DNA of 64,000 nucleotides from an uncultured Caulobacteraceae bacterium (GTDB taxonomy: Bacteria > Pseudomonadota > Alphaproteobacteria > Caulobacterales > Caulobacteraceae), in the NCBI GenBank assembly GCA_937138625.1, contig CAKZPF010000003.1, positions 248,001 through 312,000 of the forward strand. The letters run 5' to 3'. Both the position numbers and the translations under genes were made by a program. The notes beneath the pieces are model-generated. The model searched no databases, had not been told where the DNA came from, and worked only from the letters and a program-made list of their open reading frames with translations. Numbering within the stretch: position 1 is the first letter of the stretch; every line of letters starts with the position of its first letter. Positions 50,014 through 61,761 of this stretch are shown here, piece by piece.

Positions 50014-50435
50014 TGGCTGAGCTCAGGCTTCGCCATCAACTCGACCAAGACGCCATTGAAATCTTTGGGGTGAACAAAGATCACCGGCACGCCGTGGGCC
50101 CCGATACGAGGCTCGCCCGTACCCAGCACGGTGGCCCCCTTTTCGCGCATGGCGTCACGGGCTTTGATGATGTCCTCCACCTCAAAGCACACATGATGCT
50201 GGCCACCCTTAGGGTGTTTTTCGAGGAATTTCACAATCGGCGAAGCCTCGCCCAGGGGCTCGATCAGTTCAATTTCTGAATTTTCCAGATGCACGAAGCG
50301 CACGCGTACGCCTTGTTCGGGCAGGTCTTTGATCTCGGAAATATCAGTGGCGCCAAACATAGTCCGATAAACCTCGGCGGCCTCATCCACCGATGGCACC
50401 GCCACACCCACATGATTTAAGCGACCAATTTTCAT
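50010..50435 (-). CDS. mce: Methylmalonyl-CoA epimerase
   Basis: Interconverts the (S) and (R) forms of methylmalonyl-CoA on the route from propionyl-CoA to succinyl-CoA. The 141-residue glyoxalase-fold protein has LNHVGVAVPSVDEAAEVYR with the metal His, HLENSEIELIEPLGE, and HHVCFEVEDI. GGGAG precedes the ATG at 50435; the frame upstream lacks this. It follows rnj by 11 bases, a common alphaproteobacterial neighbour. Confidence 0.95.
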   Translation of the reverse strand: MKIGRLNHVGVAVPSVDEAAEVYRTMFGATDISEIKDLPEQGVRVRFVHLENSEIELIEPLGEASPIVKFLEKHPKGGQHHVCFEVEDIIKARDAMREKGATVLGTGEPRIGAHGVPVIFVHPKDFNGVLVELMAKPELSH

Positions 50436-50446
50436 GGTGTTCTCCC

Positions 50447-52126
50447 TCAGACTACTAAAATCACACACTCGACCAAGGGCCTTTTGTCCCAGATATATTC
50501 CGCCCGTTTGCGCACCTTGCGGGCCAGAACCGTCTCGGCTTCCGAGAGATTCCGGCGCTGGGCCTTGGGCAGGCGTCGCCAGGCCTCGGCGGCTTCCTCG
50601 GCCAGATCTTCGATCCAGCTCTCGATAGGCTCGTCATCATCGGCAGGCATGCCGGACATGCGCAACTCGGGCCCCGAGACCACACGCGCCTGATCATCAA
50701 TGGCCAGTCCAATGGTGATATGCCCCGCATAGGCCATGCGGCGACGCAAACGCATAGCATCGTCATCGGCGGGCACCAAAAAGCCGCCGTCCACAAACAG
50801 GCGTCCGCTGGGGACCTCGTCGATGACGCTGGCCCCCTTGGGGGTGATTTTGATCATCTGACCATTTTCCGGCGCCAAGGCATGGGGCACCTGCAGCGAC
50901 AAGGCAAAACGCGCGTGTTCATGCAAATGCCGGGTTTCCCCATGGGTAGGGATGGCGATTTTCGGCTTGGCGAGTGCGTACATATCCCGCAACTCGTCAC
51001 GACAGGGGTGGCCCGAGACATGGATGGGATGCTCGCGTTCGGTGATGATGCGCACACCATTGGCCGCCAGTTTGTTTTGCAGGTTGCGAATGCCGATTTC
51101 ATTGCCCGGGATCACGCGCGAGGAAAACAACACCGTATCCCCCGCCCCGAAGCTGACAGCGCGATGGCTGCCCTCGGCAATGCGCGCCAGCGCCGCCCGC
51201 GGCTCGCCTTGGGACCCTGTGCACAGGTACAAGACCGCCTCGTCGGGCATCATGCGGGCTTCGTCTTCGGTGACGAATTCAGGAATATCCTGCAGCAAAC
51301 CCACGGATTTCGCCGCCGCCACATACCGGCCCAGCGACCGCCCCAATAGGCAGACATGGCGCTCGGCGGCGGCTGCAGCGCGGATGATGCTCTCGACCCG
51401 GCCGATATTCGAAGCAAAGCCCGTGACCGCCACCTTGCCGCTGCGCAGATCCTTGATGACGTTTTTCAGGGCTTCGCCCACGCCCTCTTCGGATCCGGAT
51501 GTGCCCTCGACAAAGACATTGGTGCTATCGCACACCATGGCCAGAACACCGTCTTGGCCCATGGATTTCAGCGCCGGAATGTCACTGACCGGGCTGCCCA
51601 CCGGCGTGGGATCAAGCTTCCAGTCCCCCGTGTGCCAAACCGTGCCCACGGGCGTGGTGATGGCCAGGCCATTGGGCTCGGGGATGGAATGGGTCAGGGT
51701 GATCAGTTGAATGTCAAAGGGCCCGAGGCTGAGGTCGCCATCCACCGGGACTTCGTGCAGGGGCACAGCGTCCAAAATCCCGGCTTCGCGCAGTTTTTCC
51801 CGCAGCAAAAAGGCGGCAAAGGGCGTGGCATAGACGGGACAGCGCAATTGCTCCCACAAATAGGGCACAGCCCCCAAGTGGTCTTCGTGGCCGTGGGTGA
51901 TGACCATGCCCAGCAGTTGGTCTTTGCGCTCGACGATAAAGCTCGGATCCGGCACGATCACATCCACACCGGGCGTCGAACTGTCGCCAAAGGTGACGCC
52001 GCAATCGACCATGATCCATTGTTTTTGATCCCCCGGCCCCCAGCCATACAGGTTCAGATTCATGCCGATTTCGTTCGAGCCCCCCAGGGGCAAAAACACA
52101 AGTTCAGACTCGGAAGATTTGACCAT
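50447..52126 (-). CDS. rnj: Ribonuclease J
   Basis: A metallo-beta-lactamase/beta-CASP nuclease for RNA processing and decay. The 559-residue protein has the metal motif THGHEDHLGAVP (His78, His80, Asp82, His83), HTGDWKLDPTP, the beta-CASP region with CTGSQGEPRAAL, and HVSGHPCRDELRDM. Its length and its place near coaX and birA are typical of Alphaproteobacteria, where RNase J exists beside RNase E. Confidence 0.95.
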   Translation of the reverse strand: MVKSSESELVFLPLGGSNEIGMNLNLYGWGPGDQKQWIMVDCGVTFGDSSTPGVDVIVPDPSFIVERKDQLLGMVITHGHEDHLGAVPYLWEQLRCPVYATPFAAFLLREKLREAGILDAVPLHEVPVDGDLSLGPFDIQLITLTHSIPEPNGLAITTPVGTVWHTGDWKLDPTPVGSPVSDIPALKSMGQDGVLAMVCDSTNVFVEGTSGSEEGVGEALKNVIKDLRSGKVAVTGFASNIGRVESIIRAAAAAERHVCLLGRSLGRYVAAAKSVGLLQDIPEFVTEDEARMMPDEAVLYLCTGSQGEPRAALARIAEGSHRAVSFGAGDTVLFSSRVIPGNEIGIRNLQNKLAANGVRIITEREHPIHVSGHPCRDELRDMYALAKPKIAIPTHGETRHLHEHARFALSLQVPHALAPENGQMIKITPKGASVIDEVPSGRLFVDGGFLVPADDDAMRLRRRMAYAGHITIGLAIDDQARVVSGPELRMSGMPADDDEPIESWIEDLAEEAAEAWRRLPKAQRRNLSEAETVLARKVRKRAEYIWDKRPLVECVILVV

Positions 52127-52139
52127 ATGGATATCGTGA

Positions 52140-52928
52140 TTAAGAGGATGAAGGGGATGAAGCCGCCTGGTGGCGGTTATAGATTTCCAGCAACCCGCGC
52201 AAGGTCAGATCACCATCGAAGTGGTCGATGCTGTTGGTGGCCCCTTCAAACAAAGAGACCACACCGCCGGTGCCGATCACCGTCATGGGTTGGCCGTATT
52301 CGGCCTTGATTTGCGCCACCAGGCCATTGATCAGGGCCACATAGCCCCAAAACACGCCGGACTGCATGGCCTCTTCGGTGTTGGTGCCGATGACACGGTC
52401 CGGCTTGCGGATGGCAATGCGCGGCAGGCGGGCGGCGGCATCGTGCAGCGCCTGCAATGACAAATTGATCCCCGGTGCGATCAAACCGCCCTCGAAACCG
52501 CCATCGGGGGCAATAACATCAAAGGTGGTGGCCGTGCCGCTGTCGACCACGATCAGCGGGCCTTCATAGCTCAGGTGTGCGCCCAGGGCATTGACCAAGC
52601 GATCAGCCCCGGCCTCGGACGGTTTGGTGATGCGCACGGGAATGCCCGGCTCGACGGTTTCGCCCACGATCATGGGCTCAACATCCAGATAGCGCCGGCT
52701 GAGATTGCGCAAATGAAACAGCGACTGCGGCACTACCGAGGAAATGATGCAGGCCTCAAGGTCCTGGAAATTCAAGCCGCGCATGGCCAACAGCTGGGTC
52801 AACCAAACGGCATATTCATCGGCCGTGCGCGCCGACACTGTGGCCGTGCGCCATTGCTCACGCCAGCGCTCACCATCATAAATGGCGAAGACGGTGTTGG
52901 TGTTGCCCTGTTCAATGGCCAATAGCAT
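52140..52928 (-). CDS. coaX: Type III pantothenate kinase
   Basis: First step of CoA synthesis. The 262-residue ASKHA-fold protein has the phosphate-binding start [33 protein letters not shown] and [13 protein letters not shown]. The usual Asp of the D-x-GNTN motif is Glu here (IEQGNTN), with Glu-Gln in place of the common Asp-Val; the nearby acidic residues are intact. It lies between birA (8 bases) and rnj (13 bases). Confidence 0.94.
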   Translation of the reverse strand: MLLAIEQGNTNTVFAIYDGERWREQWRTATVSARTADEYAVWLTQLLAMRGLNFQDLEACIISSVVPQSLFHLRNLSRRYLDVEPMIVGETVEPGIPVRITKPSEAGADRLVNALGAHLSYEGPLIVVDSGTATTFDVIAPDGGFEGGLIAPGINLSLQALHDAAARLPRIAIRKPDRVIGTNTEEAMQSGVFWGYVALINGLVAQIKAEYGQPMTVIGTGGVVSLFEGATNSIDHFDGDLTLRGLLEIYNRHQAASSPSSS

Positions 52929-52936
52929 GGCTGTCT

Positions 52937-53695
52937 TTACCTCGAATTTTCAGAAAAAAACACCTCACCGGCGGAAATTTTTCGTACCCCGCCGCCCTCA
53001 AGGCGCATCACCAGGGCCCCTGTCTCGTCAAGGCCCTGGGCCGTGCCCTGCACATCCTCGGTCCCCAGGCGGGCAATGGCAGGGGCATTCAGTCCCCAGG
53101 CCACCTTTTCCCAGGCGTCACCTATGGCCACAAAGCCATATTGCCGCCAGCGGTTGTAATGCTGGGCAAAGGCCTCGGCCAGCAGCGGTAAGGTTTGCTC
53201 GGGCGTGGGCATCGGCGCGTGTTGCCCCACATGGGTGGCCTGAAAATCAACGCCCGTGGGGTGGGTGGCCAAATTGATGCCAACGCCCACCACCAGCCAA
53301 TTGATGCCGGGCATCAGTGGCCCACTTTCCAGTAAAATGCCCGCTACCTTTTGGCCCGCAATCAAGACATCATTGGGCCATTTCAGGCGCACAGCCTCGG
53401 CGGTCACCCCCAGATCCACCAGGGCCTGCCGCACCGCCAGCGCGGTTACAAAAGACACCTGACCCAGGTCTTTCAGCGGGCACGGCACCGGCAACACCGC
53501 CGAGGCGGTCAAATCCCCCCCCGCACCATCCGTATCACTTTGCCAAACCCGACCGCGACGCCCCCGCCCCGCCGTTTGCTGGCGCGCCGCCACCCACAAA
53601 CATTCATCCGCCCCCAGGCTGGCCACGCGGGTGCGGGCCTCGTCATTGGTACTGCCGAGACGATCATGCCACTCGGTCAGGGTGGTGCAGATCAA
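52937..53695 (-). CDS. birA: Biotin--[acetyl-CoA-carboxylase] ligase
   Basis: Attaches biotin to carboxyl carrier proteins. The 252-residue protein shows [29 protein letters not shown], and [21 protein letters not shown]. It lacks an N-terminal DNA-binding domain, so it is a class I ligase without repressor function. The start overlaps the nuoN stop by four bases, the usual end of the alphaproteobacterial nuo operon. Confidence 0.96.
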   Translation of the reverse strand: MICTTLTEWHDRLGSTNDEARTRVASLGADECLWVAARQQTAGRGRRGRVWQSDTDGAGGDLTASAVLPVPCPLKDLGQVSFVTALAVRQALVDLGVTAEAVRLKWPNDVLIAGQKVAGILLESGPLMPGINWLVVGVGINLATHPTGVDFQATHVGQHAPMPTPEQTLPLLAEAFAQHYNRWRQYGFVAIGDAWEKVAWGLNAPAIARLGTEDVQGTAQGLDETGALVMRLEGGGVRKISAGEVFFSENSR

Positions 53696-55134
53696 AAGAG
53701 GATGGCCGCCGCGCGCAGGGCCCAGGGCTCGAGGACCGGCAGGACAAACCAGCTGATGGGCCCGACAAAGAGCGCCATCGCCAACGCCACCAAGCCCGCA
53801 TCCCAGGCGATGCCGTCAACGGGCCTGTCGCCTTCATCAAACCACATGACCTTGATGAGTTTGAGGTAATAAAAGGCCGCGATCACCGACAAAACCACAC
53901 CGATCACCGCGAGCCACACCAGGCCCGCATCCAAGGCGGCTTTGAAAACAAAGAATTTCCCCCAAAAGCCCGCCAGCGGTGGAATGCCCGCCGCCGAAAA
54001 CAACAGCAAGGTCATCACCAGCGCCAGCCCCGGCCGCACCTTGGCGAGGCCCGCGAAATCCTCAAAGCTTTCCAGCGGGCGGCCCTGTCGCGCCGTCACC
54101 AACAGCCCGGCAAACAGTCCAAGGCTTGTGAGCATATAAATGACCATATAGATCAGCACAGACTGCACACCCGCGGCCGTGCCCGCGGCCAGGCCCACGA
54201 GGGCAAAGCCCATATTGGCGATCGAGGAATAGGCCAGCAGGCGTTTGATATTGCCCTGCACCAAGCCGCCAAAACTGCCAAAAATCATGGACAGAACGGC
54301 AATGACAATCAGCACCTGTTGCCACTCAGGCGTGGCGAGCGCAAAGCCCTCGGTCAACACGCGGGCGGTCAAGATCATGGCGGCCAGTTTCGGCGCGCTC
54401 GAGAAAAAGGCCACCACGGGCGTTGGCGCGCCCTCGTATACGTCGGGGGTCCACATGTGGAAGGGGGCGGCCGAAACCTTGAAGGCCAGACCCGCCAGCA
54501 TGAACACAAGGCCGAAGACAACACCGACCTTGGAGCTTGTGGGCAAGGCATTGGCGATCTCGGCAAAGCCCACCTGACCTGTAAAGCCATAGATCAGCGA
54601 AATGCCGTACAGCAACAGACCGGACGATAGCGCGCCGAGCACGAAATATTTCAGACCGGCCTCGGATGATTTGGGATTGTCACGAGAAAAGGCCGCCAGC
54701 ACATAAAGGGCCAAGGATTGCATCTCGATGCCCAAATACAGGCTGATCAGCGAATTGGCCGAGACCATCACCGACATCCCCAAGGCCGCCAACAGCATCA
54801 GCACCGGATACTCAAACTTTTGCAGGCCCACACGCTTCATCCAACGGTCGCCCAACACAATGGCCAAGGCCGCCGTCACAAACACCATGATGCGGCCGAA
54901 ATTGGCCAAGGCATCGGTAGAAATCGCTCCGCCAAACAGGGACACCCGCGGATGCCCATTGAGGCCGATGATAAAAGCCACCGCCGCTGCCAACACCAAC
55001 ACCGAAGCATAGGAAATCGCCGCCGTCGCGCGGTTGCCCACAAAGGCCCCCACCACCAGCAACACCATGGCCATGACCGCGAGCCAGACCTCTGCGCCAG
55101 CAAAAAACAATTGTTGTACCAAGACATCCATCAT
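53692..55134 (-). CDS. nuoN: NADH-quinone oxidoreductase subunit N
   Basis: One of three antiporter-like membrane subunits of complex I. The 480-residue protein has about 14 transmembrane helices and [21 protein letters not shown], the Proton_antipo_M signature with the key Lys region, and [16 protein letters not shown]. It overlaps nuoM by four bases. Confidence 0.97.
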   Translation of the reverse strand: MMDVLVQQLFFAGAEVWLAVMAMVLLVVGAFVGNRATAAISYASVLVLAAAVAFIIGLNGHPRVSLFGGAISTDALANFGRIMVFVTAALAIVLGDRWMKRVGLQKFEYPVLMLLAALGMSVMVSANSLISLYLGIEMQSLALYVLAAFSRDNPKSSEAGLKYFVLGALSSGLLLYGISLIYGFTGQVGFAEIANALPTSSKVGVVFGLVFMLAGLAFKVSAAPFHMWTPDVYEGAPTPVVAFFSSAPKLAAMILTARVLTEGFALATPEWQQVLIVIAVLSMIFGSFGGLVQGNIKRLLAYSSIANMGFALVGLAAGTAAGVQSVLIYMVIYMLTSLGLFAGLLVTARQGRPLESFEDFAGLAKVRPGLALVMTLLLFSAAGIPPLAGFWGKFFVFKAALDAGLVWLAVIGVVLSVIAAFYYLKLIKVMWFDEGDRPVDGIAWDAGLVALAMALFVGPISWFVLPVLEPWALRAAAILF

Positions 55135-56684
55135 TGGGCGGTCCCCATCGTCTCAAGGGCTGCGGTGGGCAGGCTATCGGTGATCATTTCGTGTGCCATC
55201 GTTTGGGCGGGCAGCATCATATCCAAAACCCCGGCCACACTGGCGTTGGTGACATCCAGCACCAAGCCCGGCGCCACCCCCATCACAATGGTGGCCACCA
55301 CCAGCGGCACGAAAACGGCGATCTCGCGCCCATTCATATCGGTGATGGTCTTCAACTTGGGATTGGTGATCTCACCGAACATCACTTTGCGATACAGCGT
55401 CAAGGCGTAGACCGCCGAGAAAATCACACCACTCGCAGCCAAAACCGCGACCCAGGTGCTGGCGGCGTAAACGCCCGTCATGGTCAGGATCTCACCAACA
55501 AAGCCACTGGTGCCGGGCAAGCCCACATTGCCCATGGTGAACAGCAAAAACATAAAGGCAAAAATTGGCATCCGGCTGGTCAGCCCGCCGTAAAAGGCGA
55601 TCTCGCGGGTGTGCATGCGATCATAGACCACCCCCACGCACAAGAATAAGGCACCAGAAATCACCCCGTGGCTGATCATTTGGAACATCGCGCCCTGCAC
55701 CCCTTGGGCGTTCAGGGCAAAGATGCCCATGGTCACAAAGCCCATGTGGGCGACCGATGAATAGGCGATCAGCTTTTTGATATCCACCTGCCGGAAGGCC
55801 ACCAACGAGGCATAGATGATGGCGATCACACTCAGGGCGAACACCAAGGGCGCGAACATCTGGCTGGCATCAGGGAACATCGGCAACGAGAAGCGCAAAA
55901 AGCCATAGCCCCCCATTTTCAACAACACCCCGGCCAGGATCACAGACCCCGCTGTCGGCGCCTGCACGTGGGCATCCGGCAGCCAGGTGTGCACCGGCCA
56001 CATGGGCATTTTCACGGCAAACGAGGCAAAGAACGCTAACCACAGCCAGGTTTGCAGATCCTCCGCAAACGGATAGGCCAACAAATCAGGGATGCTGCTG
56101 GTGCCCGCCTGGCTGATCATCACGATCACCGCCACCAGCATCAGCACTGACCCGAGCAAGGTATAGAGGAAGAATTTATAGGCCGCATAGACCCGGTTCG
56201 TTCCGCCCCAAATGCCGATGATCAGGTACATGGGGATCAAACCGGCCTCGAAGAACAGATAAAACAGCACAAGATCCAGCGCGCAAAAAACGCCGATCAT
56301 CAAGGTTTCCAAGATCAGAAACGCGATCAGATACTCGGCCAGGCGGTCTTTGATGCTGTGCCACGAGGCCAAAATGCACAAGGGCATCAAAAAGGTGGTC
56401 AACAGCACCAGCAGCACCGAAATGCCATCCACACCCATGTGATAGGAAATGCCGGCGAACCAGTCGATTTTTTCAACAAACTGAAAATCGGTGATGCGAT
56501 CATCAAATCCGATCATCATCCACACGCTCAGGCCAAAAGTCAGCAAGGTGGTCCACAAGGCCACGTGCTTGGCGCTTTGGTCCATGCCCTCGCGGTTTGC
56601 CCCCGCACTCAGGCGCATCAGATAGATGATCCCTGCCCCCACGGTGGGCAGCAGCGTCATAATTGTCAGCAGGCCGATACTCAT
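55131..56684 (-). CDS. nuoM: NADH-quinone oxidoreductase subunit M
   Basis: A proton-pumping antiporter-like subunit of complex I. The 517-residue protein has about 14 helices, [18 protein letters not shown] with the conserved Glu, [20 protein letters not shown] and [18 protein letters not shown]. It follows nuoL by four bases. Confidence 0.98.
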   Translation of the reverse strand: MSIGLLTIMTLLPTVGAGIIYLMRLSAGANREGMDQSAKHVALWTTLLTFGLSVWMMIGFDDRITDFQFVEKIDWFAGISYHMGVDGISVLLVLLTTFLMPLCILASWHSIKDRLAEYLIAFLILETLMIGVFCALDLVLFYLFFEAGLIPMYLIIGIWGGTNRVYAAYKFFLYTLLGSVLMLVAVIVMISQAGTSSIPDLLAYPFAEDLQTWLWLAFFASFAVKMPMWPVHTWLPDAHVQAPTAGSVILAGVLLKMGGYGFLRFSLPMFPDASQMFAPLVFALSVIAIIYASLVAFRQVDIKKLIAYSSVAHMGFVTMGIFALNAQGVQGAMFQMISHGVISGALFLCVGVVYDRMHTREIAFYGGLTSRMPIFAFMFLLFTMGNVGLPGTSGFVGEILTMTGVYAASTWVAVLAASGVIFSAVYALTLYRKVMFGEITNPKLKTITDMNGREIAVFVPLVVATIVMGVAPGLVLDVTNASVAGVLDMMLPAQTMAHEMITDSLPTAALETMGTAQ

Positions 56685-56688
56685 TGCC

Positions 56689-58698
56689 TTACCCCCATAC
56701 GCCCGAGAGCCAAAGCCCCAAGGCCCCTAACACCAACACGCCCAGCAACATCACAAAGGCATAATGATAGACAAATCCCGATTGCAGCTTGGCCAAACGT
56801 CGCGCGGTGTGCGCCGCCGTCGCCGCAAAGCCATTGGGACCAAAGCCATCAATGATCTTTTGGTCGCCCACCTTCCAGAACACATCCCCCAGAACGCGGG
56901 TCAGGCGCACGAAGGTGGCGTCATACAGTTCGTCGAACCACCATTTGTTGTAAAACAGGCTGTGCAGCGGGCCGCCACGATCGGCGACGCGTTTGCCCAT
57001 GCCACGCTTCCAAATGTAGGCCACAAACGCCCCAAACAATCCCAACATCGAGACCACAAACGGCGCCCATAACACCCAGCCCGGCACATCATGGCGATCA
57101 TGCAGCACATGATTGTCGGCGGCCGTATAGATCGCGCCGCGCCAGAACTCGGCTTGGTGATGATCGACAAAGGCATCGTAGAACACATAGCCCGCGAATA
57201 CCGCGCCCACCGACAAGACAAACAGCGGGATCAACATGACCATCGGGCTTTCATGGGGCTCGTGGTGATGATCATCGTCATGCGCATCCCCATGTGCCCC
57301 TTCATGTGCCTTTGGCAGGGGGCCGTGGAACGTCATGAAAGCCAAACGCCAGCTGTAAAAGGCCGTCAGTCCCGCCGCGATCAGACCAAACCAAAAGGCC
57401 ATATGCGCCGCGCCGTTGTGCAGACCGGCGGCATAGGCGCTTTCGATAATGGCATCTTTCGAGAAAAAGCCCGCAAAGCCCAAATACGTACCAGGGATAC
57501 CAAAGCCCGTAATGGCCAAGGTGCCGATCAGCATCACCGCATACGTCACCGGCATAAAGCGCGCCAGACCACCCATATTGCGCATGTCTTGTTCGTGATG
57601 CATGCCATGGATCACCGAGCCCGCACCCAGGAACAACAGAGCCTTGAAAAAGGCGTGGGTGAACAGGTGAAACATCGCCGCCTGATAGGCCCCAATGCCC
57701 GCGGCAAAGAACATATACCCCAGCTGCGAACAGGTGGAGTACGCGATCACGCGCTTGATGTCGTTTTGTGCCAGGCCCACGGTGGCCGCAAAAAGCGCCG
57801 TCACGGCCCCAACCACCGTGATCACGGTTTTGGCCACCGGTGCAAATTCATACAGCGGCGACAACAGACACACCATATAGACACCCGCCGTCACCATGGT
57901 GGCCGCATGGATCAAGGCCGAAACCGGCGTGGGGCCTTCCATGGCATCAGGCAACCAGGTGTGCAGGAAGAACTGCGCCGATTTGCCCATGGCACCGATG
58001 AACAGCAACACACCCAGCAGATCCATGGCCGGCAAGCTCATGCCCAAGAAGGCCACAGAAACATCAGATTTCGCGGCGATTTGCGGGAACAGTTCGGCGA
58101 ACTCGATGGTGCCAAACAGCCAAAAACAGCCGATGATCCCCAGGGCAAAGCCAAAATCCCCTACCCGGTTGACCACAAAGGCCTTGATGGCCGCGGCCGA
58201 GGCCGTAGATTTTTTGTACCAAAAACCAATGAGCAAATAAGACGCAAGCCCGACGCCTTCCCAGCCAAAAAACAGCTGCATAAAGTCCGCCGCCGTCACC
58301 AGCATCAACATGGCGAAGGTAAAGAGGCTGAGATAGGCAAAAAAGCGCGGCTTGTGCGGATCTTCTTCCATATAGCCTATGGAATAAAAGTGAACGAGCG
58401 CCGAGACCGAGGTCACCACCACCAGCATCACCGCCGACAAGGTATCCAGACGTGCTGACCAGTGGGCCGTGAAGCTGCCCACGTCAATAAAGCGCAGATA
58501 CTGCAGGGTAAAGGCCTCGAGGCTGCCACTGAAGACCTGTAAAAAGATCACCCAGCTGGCCGCGCACGCCGCAAACACCAACGCCGTCGTCGACAGCTGG
58601 GCGGCGCGGTCGCCAATCAGGCGGCCAAAAAAGCCCGCGATCACCGCCCCCAACAGGGGCGCGAAAATCGCAAAAGTAATCAGACTCTGTGCGTCCAT
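56689..58698 (-). CDS. nuoL: NADH-quinone oxidoreductase subunit L
   Basis: The distal antiporter-like subunit, with the long lateral helix along the complex I arm. The 669-residue protein shows [39 protein letters not shown] and [21 protein letters not shown] His/Asp-rich cytoplasm- or periplasm-exposed loop ([18 protein letters not shown]) lies near residue 475. The ATG at 58698 has GGGGGCAGGG before it; a GTG at 58710 is rejected. Confidence 0.97.
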   Translation of the reverse strand: MDAQSLITFAIFAPLLGAVIAGFFGRLIGDRAAQLSTTALVFAACAASWVIFLQVFSGSLEAFTLQYLRFIDVGSFTAHWSARLDTLSAVMLVVVTSVSALVHFYSIGYMEEDPHKPRFFAYLSLFTFAMLMLVTAADFMQLFFGWEGVGLASYLLIGFWYKKSTASAAAIKAFVVNRVGDFGFALGIIGCFWLFGTIEFAELFPQIAAKSDVSVAFLGMSLPAMDLLGVLLFIGAMGKSAQFFLHTWLPDAMEGPTPVSALIHAATMVTAGVYMVCLLSPLYEFAPVAKTVITVVGAVTALFAATVGLAQNDIKRVIAYSTCSQLGYMFFAAGIGAYQAAMFHLFTHAFFKALLFLGAGSVIHGMHHEQDMRNMGGLARFMPVTYAVMLIGTLAITGFGIPGTYLGFAGFFSKDAIIESAYAAGLHNGAAHMAFWFGLIAAGLTAFYSWRLAFMTFHGPLPKAHEGAHGDAHDDDHHHEPHESPMVMLIPLFVLSVGAVFAGYVFYDAFVDHHQAEFWRGAIYTAADNHVLHDRHDVPGWVLWAPFVVSMLGLFGAFVAYIWKRGMGKRVADRGGPLHSLFYNKWWFDELYDATFVRLTRVLGDVFWKVGDQKIIDGFGPNGFAATAAHTARRLAKLQSGFVYHYAFVMLLGVLVLGALGLWLSGVWG

Positions 58699-58709
58699 CC
58701 CTGCCCCCA

Positions 58710-59021
58710 CTAGCCTTTCATCACGCTGGCGTCATCAACGGCAATATCGCCGCGATTGCGGAAAAAGGTCACCAAAATGGCCAAGCCCACAGCGGCCTCG
58801 GCGGCGGCGACCGTCAGCACGAACATGGCAAAAATCTGACCCGTGACCTGTCCCCAATAAGTGGAAAAGGCCACCAGATTGATGTTCACCGCCAGCAACA
58901 TCAATTCAATGGACATCAAAATGGCGATGATGTTTTTGCGCGCGGCGAAAATGCCAAACACCCCAACGGTGAAGACAATGGCTGCCACGCCCAGAAAATG
59001 CGGTAAGCCGACGCTGCTCAT
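58710..59021 (-). CDS. nuoK: NADH-quinone oxidoreductase subunit K
   Basis: A 103-residue three-helix subunit of the complex I membrane arm. It has the conserved Glu in [20 protein letters not shown] and the second in [17 protein letters not shown]. It overlaps nuoJ by four bases and ends 11 bases before the nuoL start. Confidence 0.98.
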   Translation of the reverse strand: MSSVGLPHFLGVAAIVFTVGVFGIFAARKNIIAILMSIELMLLAVNINLVAFSTYWGQVTGQIFAMFVLTVAAAEAAVGLAILVTFFRNRGDIAVDDASVMKG

Positions 59022-59620
59022 TCTTCCACCCCCGAACCGGTTTTCACCGACACAATTTCCATGCTGTCTTCGCGCCGACGACCCACTTGGCGGGCAATGT
59101 TTTGCCGCCTCACATTGGGATGATGCCGCAAGGTCAGCACGATGGCCCCGATCATGGCGATCAGCAAAATGATGCCACAGGCCTGAAAGTAAAAGGCATA
59201 ATCGGTGTAAAGCTCATAACCTATGGCGCGGACATTTTCCGGATGGCGCAACTCGGCGACCATCGGTTGGCGGATGTCTTTGGCGGCCTGGGTGACCACC
59301 AACATTTCCACCAAGAGCACAATCGCCCCCACAAGGCCCGCAGGCAAATACTGCGCAAAGCCCTGACGCAGGCGCACAAAATCCACGTCCAGCATCATCA
59401 CGACGAACAGGAACAAGACCGCAACGGCGCCCACATAAACGACCACCAACAACATGGCCAAAAACTCAGCACCCATCAGCACCATCAGCCCCGCCGCGTT
59501 GAAAAACGCCAGGATCAGGAACAAAACCGCGTGCACCGGGTTGCGCGCCGCCACCACGCCCACAGCCGCCAAAACGGTGATGGCAGAAATGATATAAAAG
59601 GCGATGTCATACAGCCCCAT
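59018..59620 (-). CDS. nuoJ: NADH-quinone oxidoreductase subunit J
   Basis: A 200-residue five-helix subunit of the complex I membrane arm. It shows [40 protein letters not shown] and a polar C-terminal tail. It lies 57 bases after nuoI. Confidence 0.97.
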   Translation of the reverse strand: MGLYDIAFYIISAITVLAAVGVVAARNPVHAVLFLILAFFNAAGLMVLMGAEFLAMLLVVVYVGAVAVLFLFVVMMLDVDFVRLRQGFAQYLPAGLVGAIVLLVEMLVVTQAAKDIRQPMVAELRHPENVRAIGYELYTDYAFYFQACGIILLIAMIGAIVLTLRHHPNVRRQNIARQVGRRREDSMEIVSVKTGSGVEE

Positions 59621-59677
59621 CAGCCCTGGCTCCTGTTGTTATCTGTCATGCCCCCGTCTCCCGTTCTGCCCCATGCC

Positions 59678-60166
59678 CTAACGATAGGGGGCATCTAGCT
59701 CCAGATTGGTGGCAATTTCCCGTTCCCAACGATCCCCGTTCGAGAGCAATTTTTCCTTGTCATAAAACAGCTCTTCCCGGGTTTCGGTGGCAAATTCAAA
59801 GTTTGGTCCCTCGACGATGGCATCCACCGGGCAGGCCTCTTGGCAGAAGCCGCAATAGATGCATTTGGTCATATCGATGTCATAGCGCAGGGTGCGGCGT
59901 GAGCCATCATCCCGCCGTGGCCCGCCTTCGATGGTGATGGCTTGGGCCGGGCAAATGGCTTCACAGAGTTTGCAGGAAATGCAGCGCTCTTCCCCGTTCG
60001 GGTAGCGCCGCAGAGCGTGCTCGCCCCGAAAGCGTGGCGACAACGGCCCCTTTTCAAACGGATAGTTCACGGTGGCCTTGGGGCGCATCATATACTTCAG
60101 GCCCAAGCCAAAGGCCCCGACGAAATCAAACAGCGTCGCGCGCTTGATGTTGGTCCACAAACCCAT
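59678..60166 (-). CDS. nuoI: NADH-quinone oxidoreductase subunit I
   Basis: The ferredoxin-like subunit with clusters N6a and N6b. The 162-residue protein has two 4Fe-4S motifs, [12 protein letters not shown] (about residue 62) and [12 protein letters not shown] (about residue 101), after [18 protein letters not shown]. The start overlaps the nuoH stop as TGATG. Confidence 0.98.
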   Translation of the reverse strand: MGLWTNIKRATLFDFVGAFGLGLKYMMRPKATVNYPFEKGPLSPRFRGEHALRRYPNGEERCISCKLCEAICPAQAITIEGGPRRDDGSRRTLRYDIDMTKCIYCGFCQEACPVDAIVEGPNFEFATETREELFYDKEKLLSNGDRWEREIATNLELDAPYR

Positions 60167-61242
60167 CAGCTCACTCTCCCATAGACCTGAATGGCCGCCA
60201 CAAGCGCCACCGCCACCAGGGACGTAGGCAAAAACACCTTCCAGCCCAAGCGCATCAACTGATCATAGCGATACCGCGGCACGATGGCCTTGACCATGGC
60301 GAACATAAAGAACCAAAACACAACCTTCAGCGCGAACCAAACAAAGGGATGCAGCCAGGTCAAGGGCGCGACATCAAGCGGGGGATGCCAGCCCCCAAAG
60401 AACAAAATCGTCAGCATGGCGCACATCAGCACAATGTTGGCGTACTCGCCGATCATAAATAGCAAATAGGGCGTCGAGCTGTATTCCACCTGATAGCCGG
60501 CCACGAGCTCGGACTCGGCTTCGGGCAAATCAAAAGGCGGGCGGTTGGTTTCCGCCAAAGCCGAGACGAAAAAGATCACCATCATCGGGAACATGATCAC
60601 CAAGGTCTTGGGCGCAAAGGCGTGCCAGTGGGCCAGTCCGCCAGCCTGGTTGTTGACGATATCACTGAGGTTCATCGAACCCGCCAGCAAAATCACCGTC
60701 ACGATCACAAAGCCAATCGAGACCTCATAAGACACCATTTGCGCCGCCGAGCGCAGACCGCCCAGGAACGGATATTTCGAGTTCGAGGCCCACCCCCCCA
60801 TAATGATGCCATAAACACCCAAAGACGAGATGGCGAACAAATACAGAATCCCAACATTCAGATCCGCAATGACCCAGCCCGGCGCAAACGGCACCACGGC
60901 CCAACCAATAAAGGCCAAAATGAAGGTCAACAGCGGCGCCAACAGGAACACCACCTTGTCAGACCCCGCGGGAATGACGATTTCCTTGGTCACGAATTTC
61001 AGAAAGTCAGCAAAGGATTGCAGCAAACCAAACGGACCAACCACATTGGGGCCCTTGCGCATTTGCACACCGGCCCAGATTTTCCGGTCCGCCAACAGCA
61101 AAAACGCAAGCGAGAGCAAAATCCCAACCGTGACCAGCAAAATTTGACCTGTTGTGAACAGCGTCCAACCCACAGGCGTGCCCGAGATGGGTCCCCAGAC
61201 ACCATCCCACCAATTGGCCACCGATTGCATCACACCGTTCAT
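60166..61242 (-). CDS. nuoH: NADH-quinone oxidoreductase subunit H
   Basis: The membrane subunit forming most of the quinone-binding site. The 358-residue protein has about eight helices, [40 protein letters not shown], and [17 protein letters not shown]. It begins six bases after an unrelated small gene that separates it from nuoG. Confidence 0.98.
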   Translation of the reverse strand: MNGVMQSVANWWDGVWGPISGTPVGWTLFTTGQILLVTVGILLSLAFLLLADRKIWAGVQMRKGPNVVGPFGLLQSFADFLKFVTKEIVIPAGSDKVVFLLAPLLTFILAFIGWAVVPFAPGWVIADLNVGILYLFAISSLGVYGIIMGGWASNSKYPFLGGLRSAAQMVSYEVSIGFVIVTVILLAGSMNLSDIVNNQAGGLAHWHAFAPKTLVIMFPMMVIFFVSALAETNRPPFDLPEAESELVAGYQVEYSSTPYLLFMIGEYANIVLMCAMLTILFFGGWHPPLDVAPLTWLHPFVWFALKVVFWFFMFAMVKAIVPRYRYDQLMRLGWKVFLPTSLVAVALVAAIQVYGRVS

Positions 61243-61248
61243 ATCGGC

Positions 61249-61761
61249 CTACTCCACCCGTTTGTACGTGCCGTCAATAAAGGGCATCCAGGTTTGCCCG
61301 TCTTGGGACATCGACATCACAAAGCGATACGCGCCCTCACCCAACCGATAGGCACAGCGACTGAGCCCATCGGGCAAACGACATTCCATCATCAGGTCAT
61401 CGCCTTGGAACTGCCCCAAAAACTCAAACCGGCCCATCTGGTCGAACCAGGTCAGCACCACGGTTTCCGAATTGGGTAGAACCTGAAAGACGCCATGTCC
61501 ACGGAAGGGCTCGTCACTGCCTTCGCGAACCTGGTGATAATTGTGGATAACCCCCATGCCGTTAAAGGCCAACTCGTTCTCGACCGTGCCCGTGGCCGTT
61601 GCCCCGTTGGGCAGCATGGGCGTTGGGGAAATTTTCTCTGTGCCCTGCCAGCGGCCCTGCAAGCGTGCCAATTTGCTGTGCACAGGCCCCGGCGTGGGGG
61701 ACGGTGGAGCCGCTTGCGCTTCTGGGGCTTGGCCGTCTGTGGGCGTTTCTGTGTCGATCAT
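61249..61761 (-). CDS. DUF1579-like protein inside the nuo operon
   Basis: A 170-residue soluble protein placed between nuoG and nuoH. After a Pro/Ala-rich N terminus (about 1-30) it shows LQGRWQGTEKI, ATGTVENELAFNGMGVIHNY, HGVFQVLPNSETVVLTWFD and a C-terminal FIDGTYKRVE, resembling the lipocalin-like DUF1579 pattern. The start overlaps the nuoG stop as ATGA, so it is translated with the complex. It is not a core complex I subunit. A role in complex I assembly is only a guess from position. Confidence 0.7.
   Translation of the reverse strand: MIDTETPTDGQAPEAQAAPPSPTPGPVHSKLARLQGRWQGTEKISPTPMLPNGATATGTVENELAFNGMGVIHNYHQVREGSDEPFRGHGVFQVLPNSETVVLTWFDQMGRFEFLGQFQGDDLMMECRLPDGLSRCAYRLGEGAYRFVMSMSQDGQTWMPFIDGTYKRVE

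Noticed and set aside
57091..58458. 455-codon plus-strand frame opposite nuoL
   Set aside because: Arg/His/Gln-rich antisense of a membrane protein gene, no recognisable domain.
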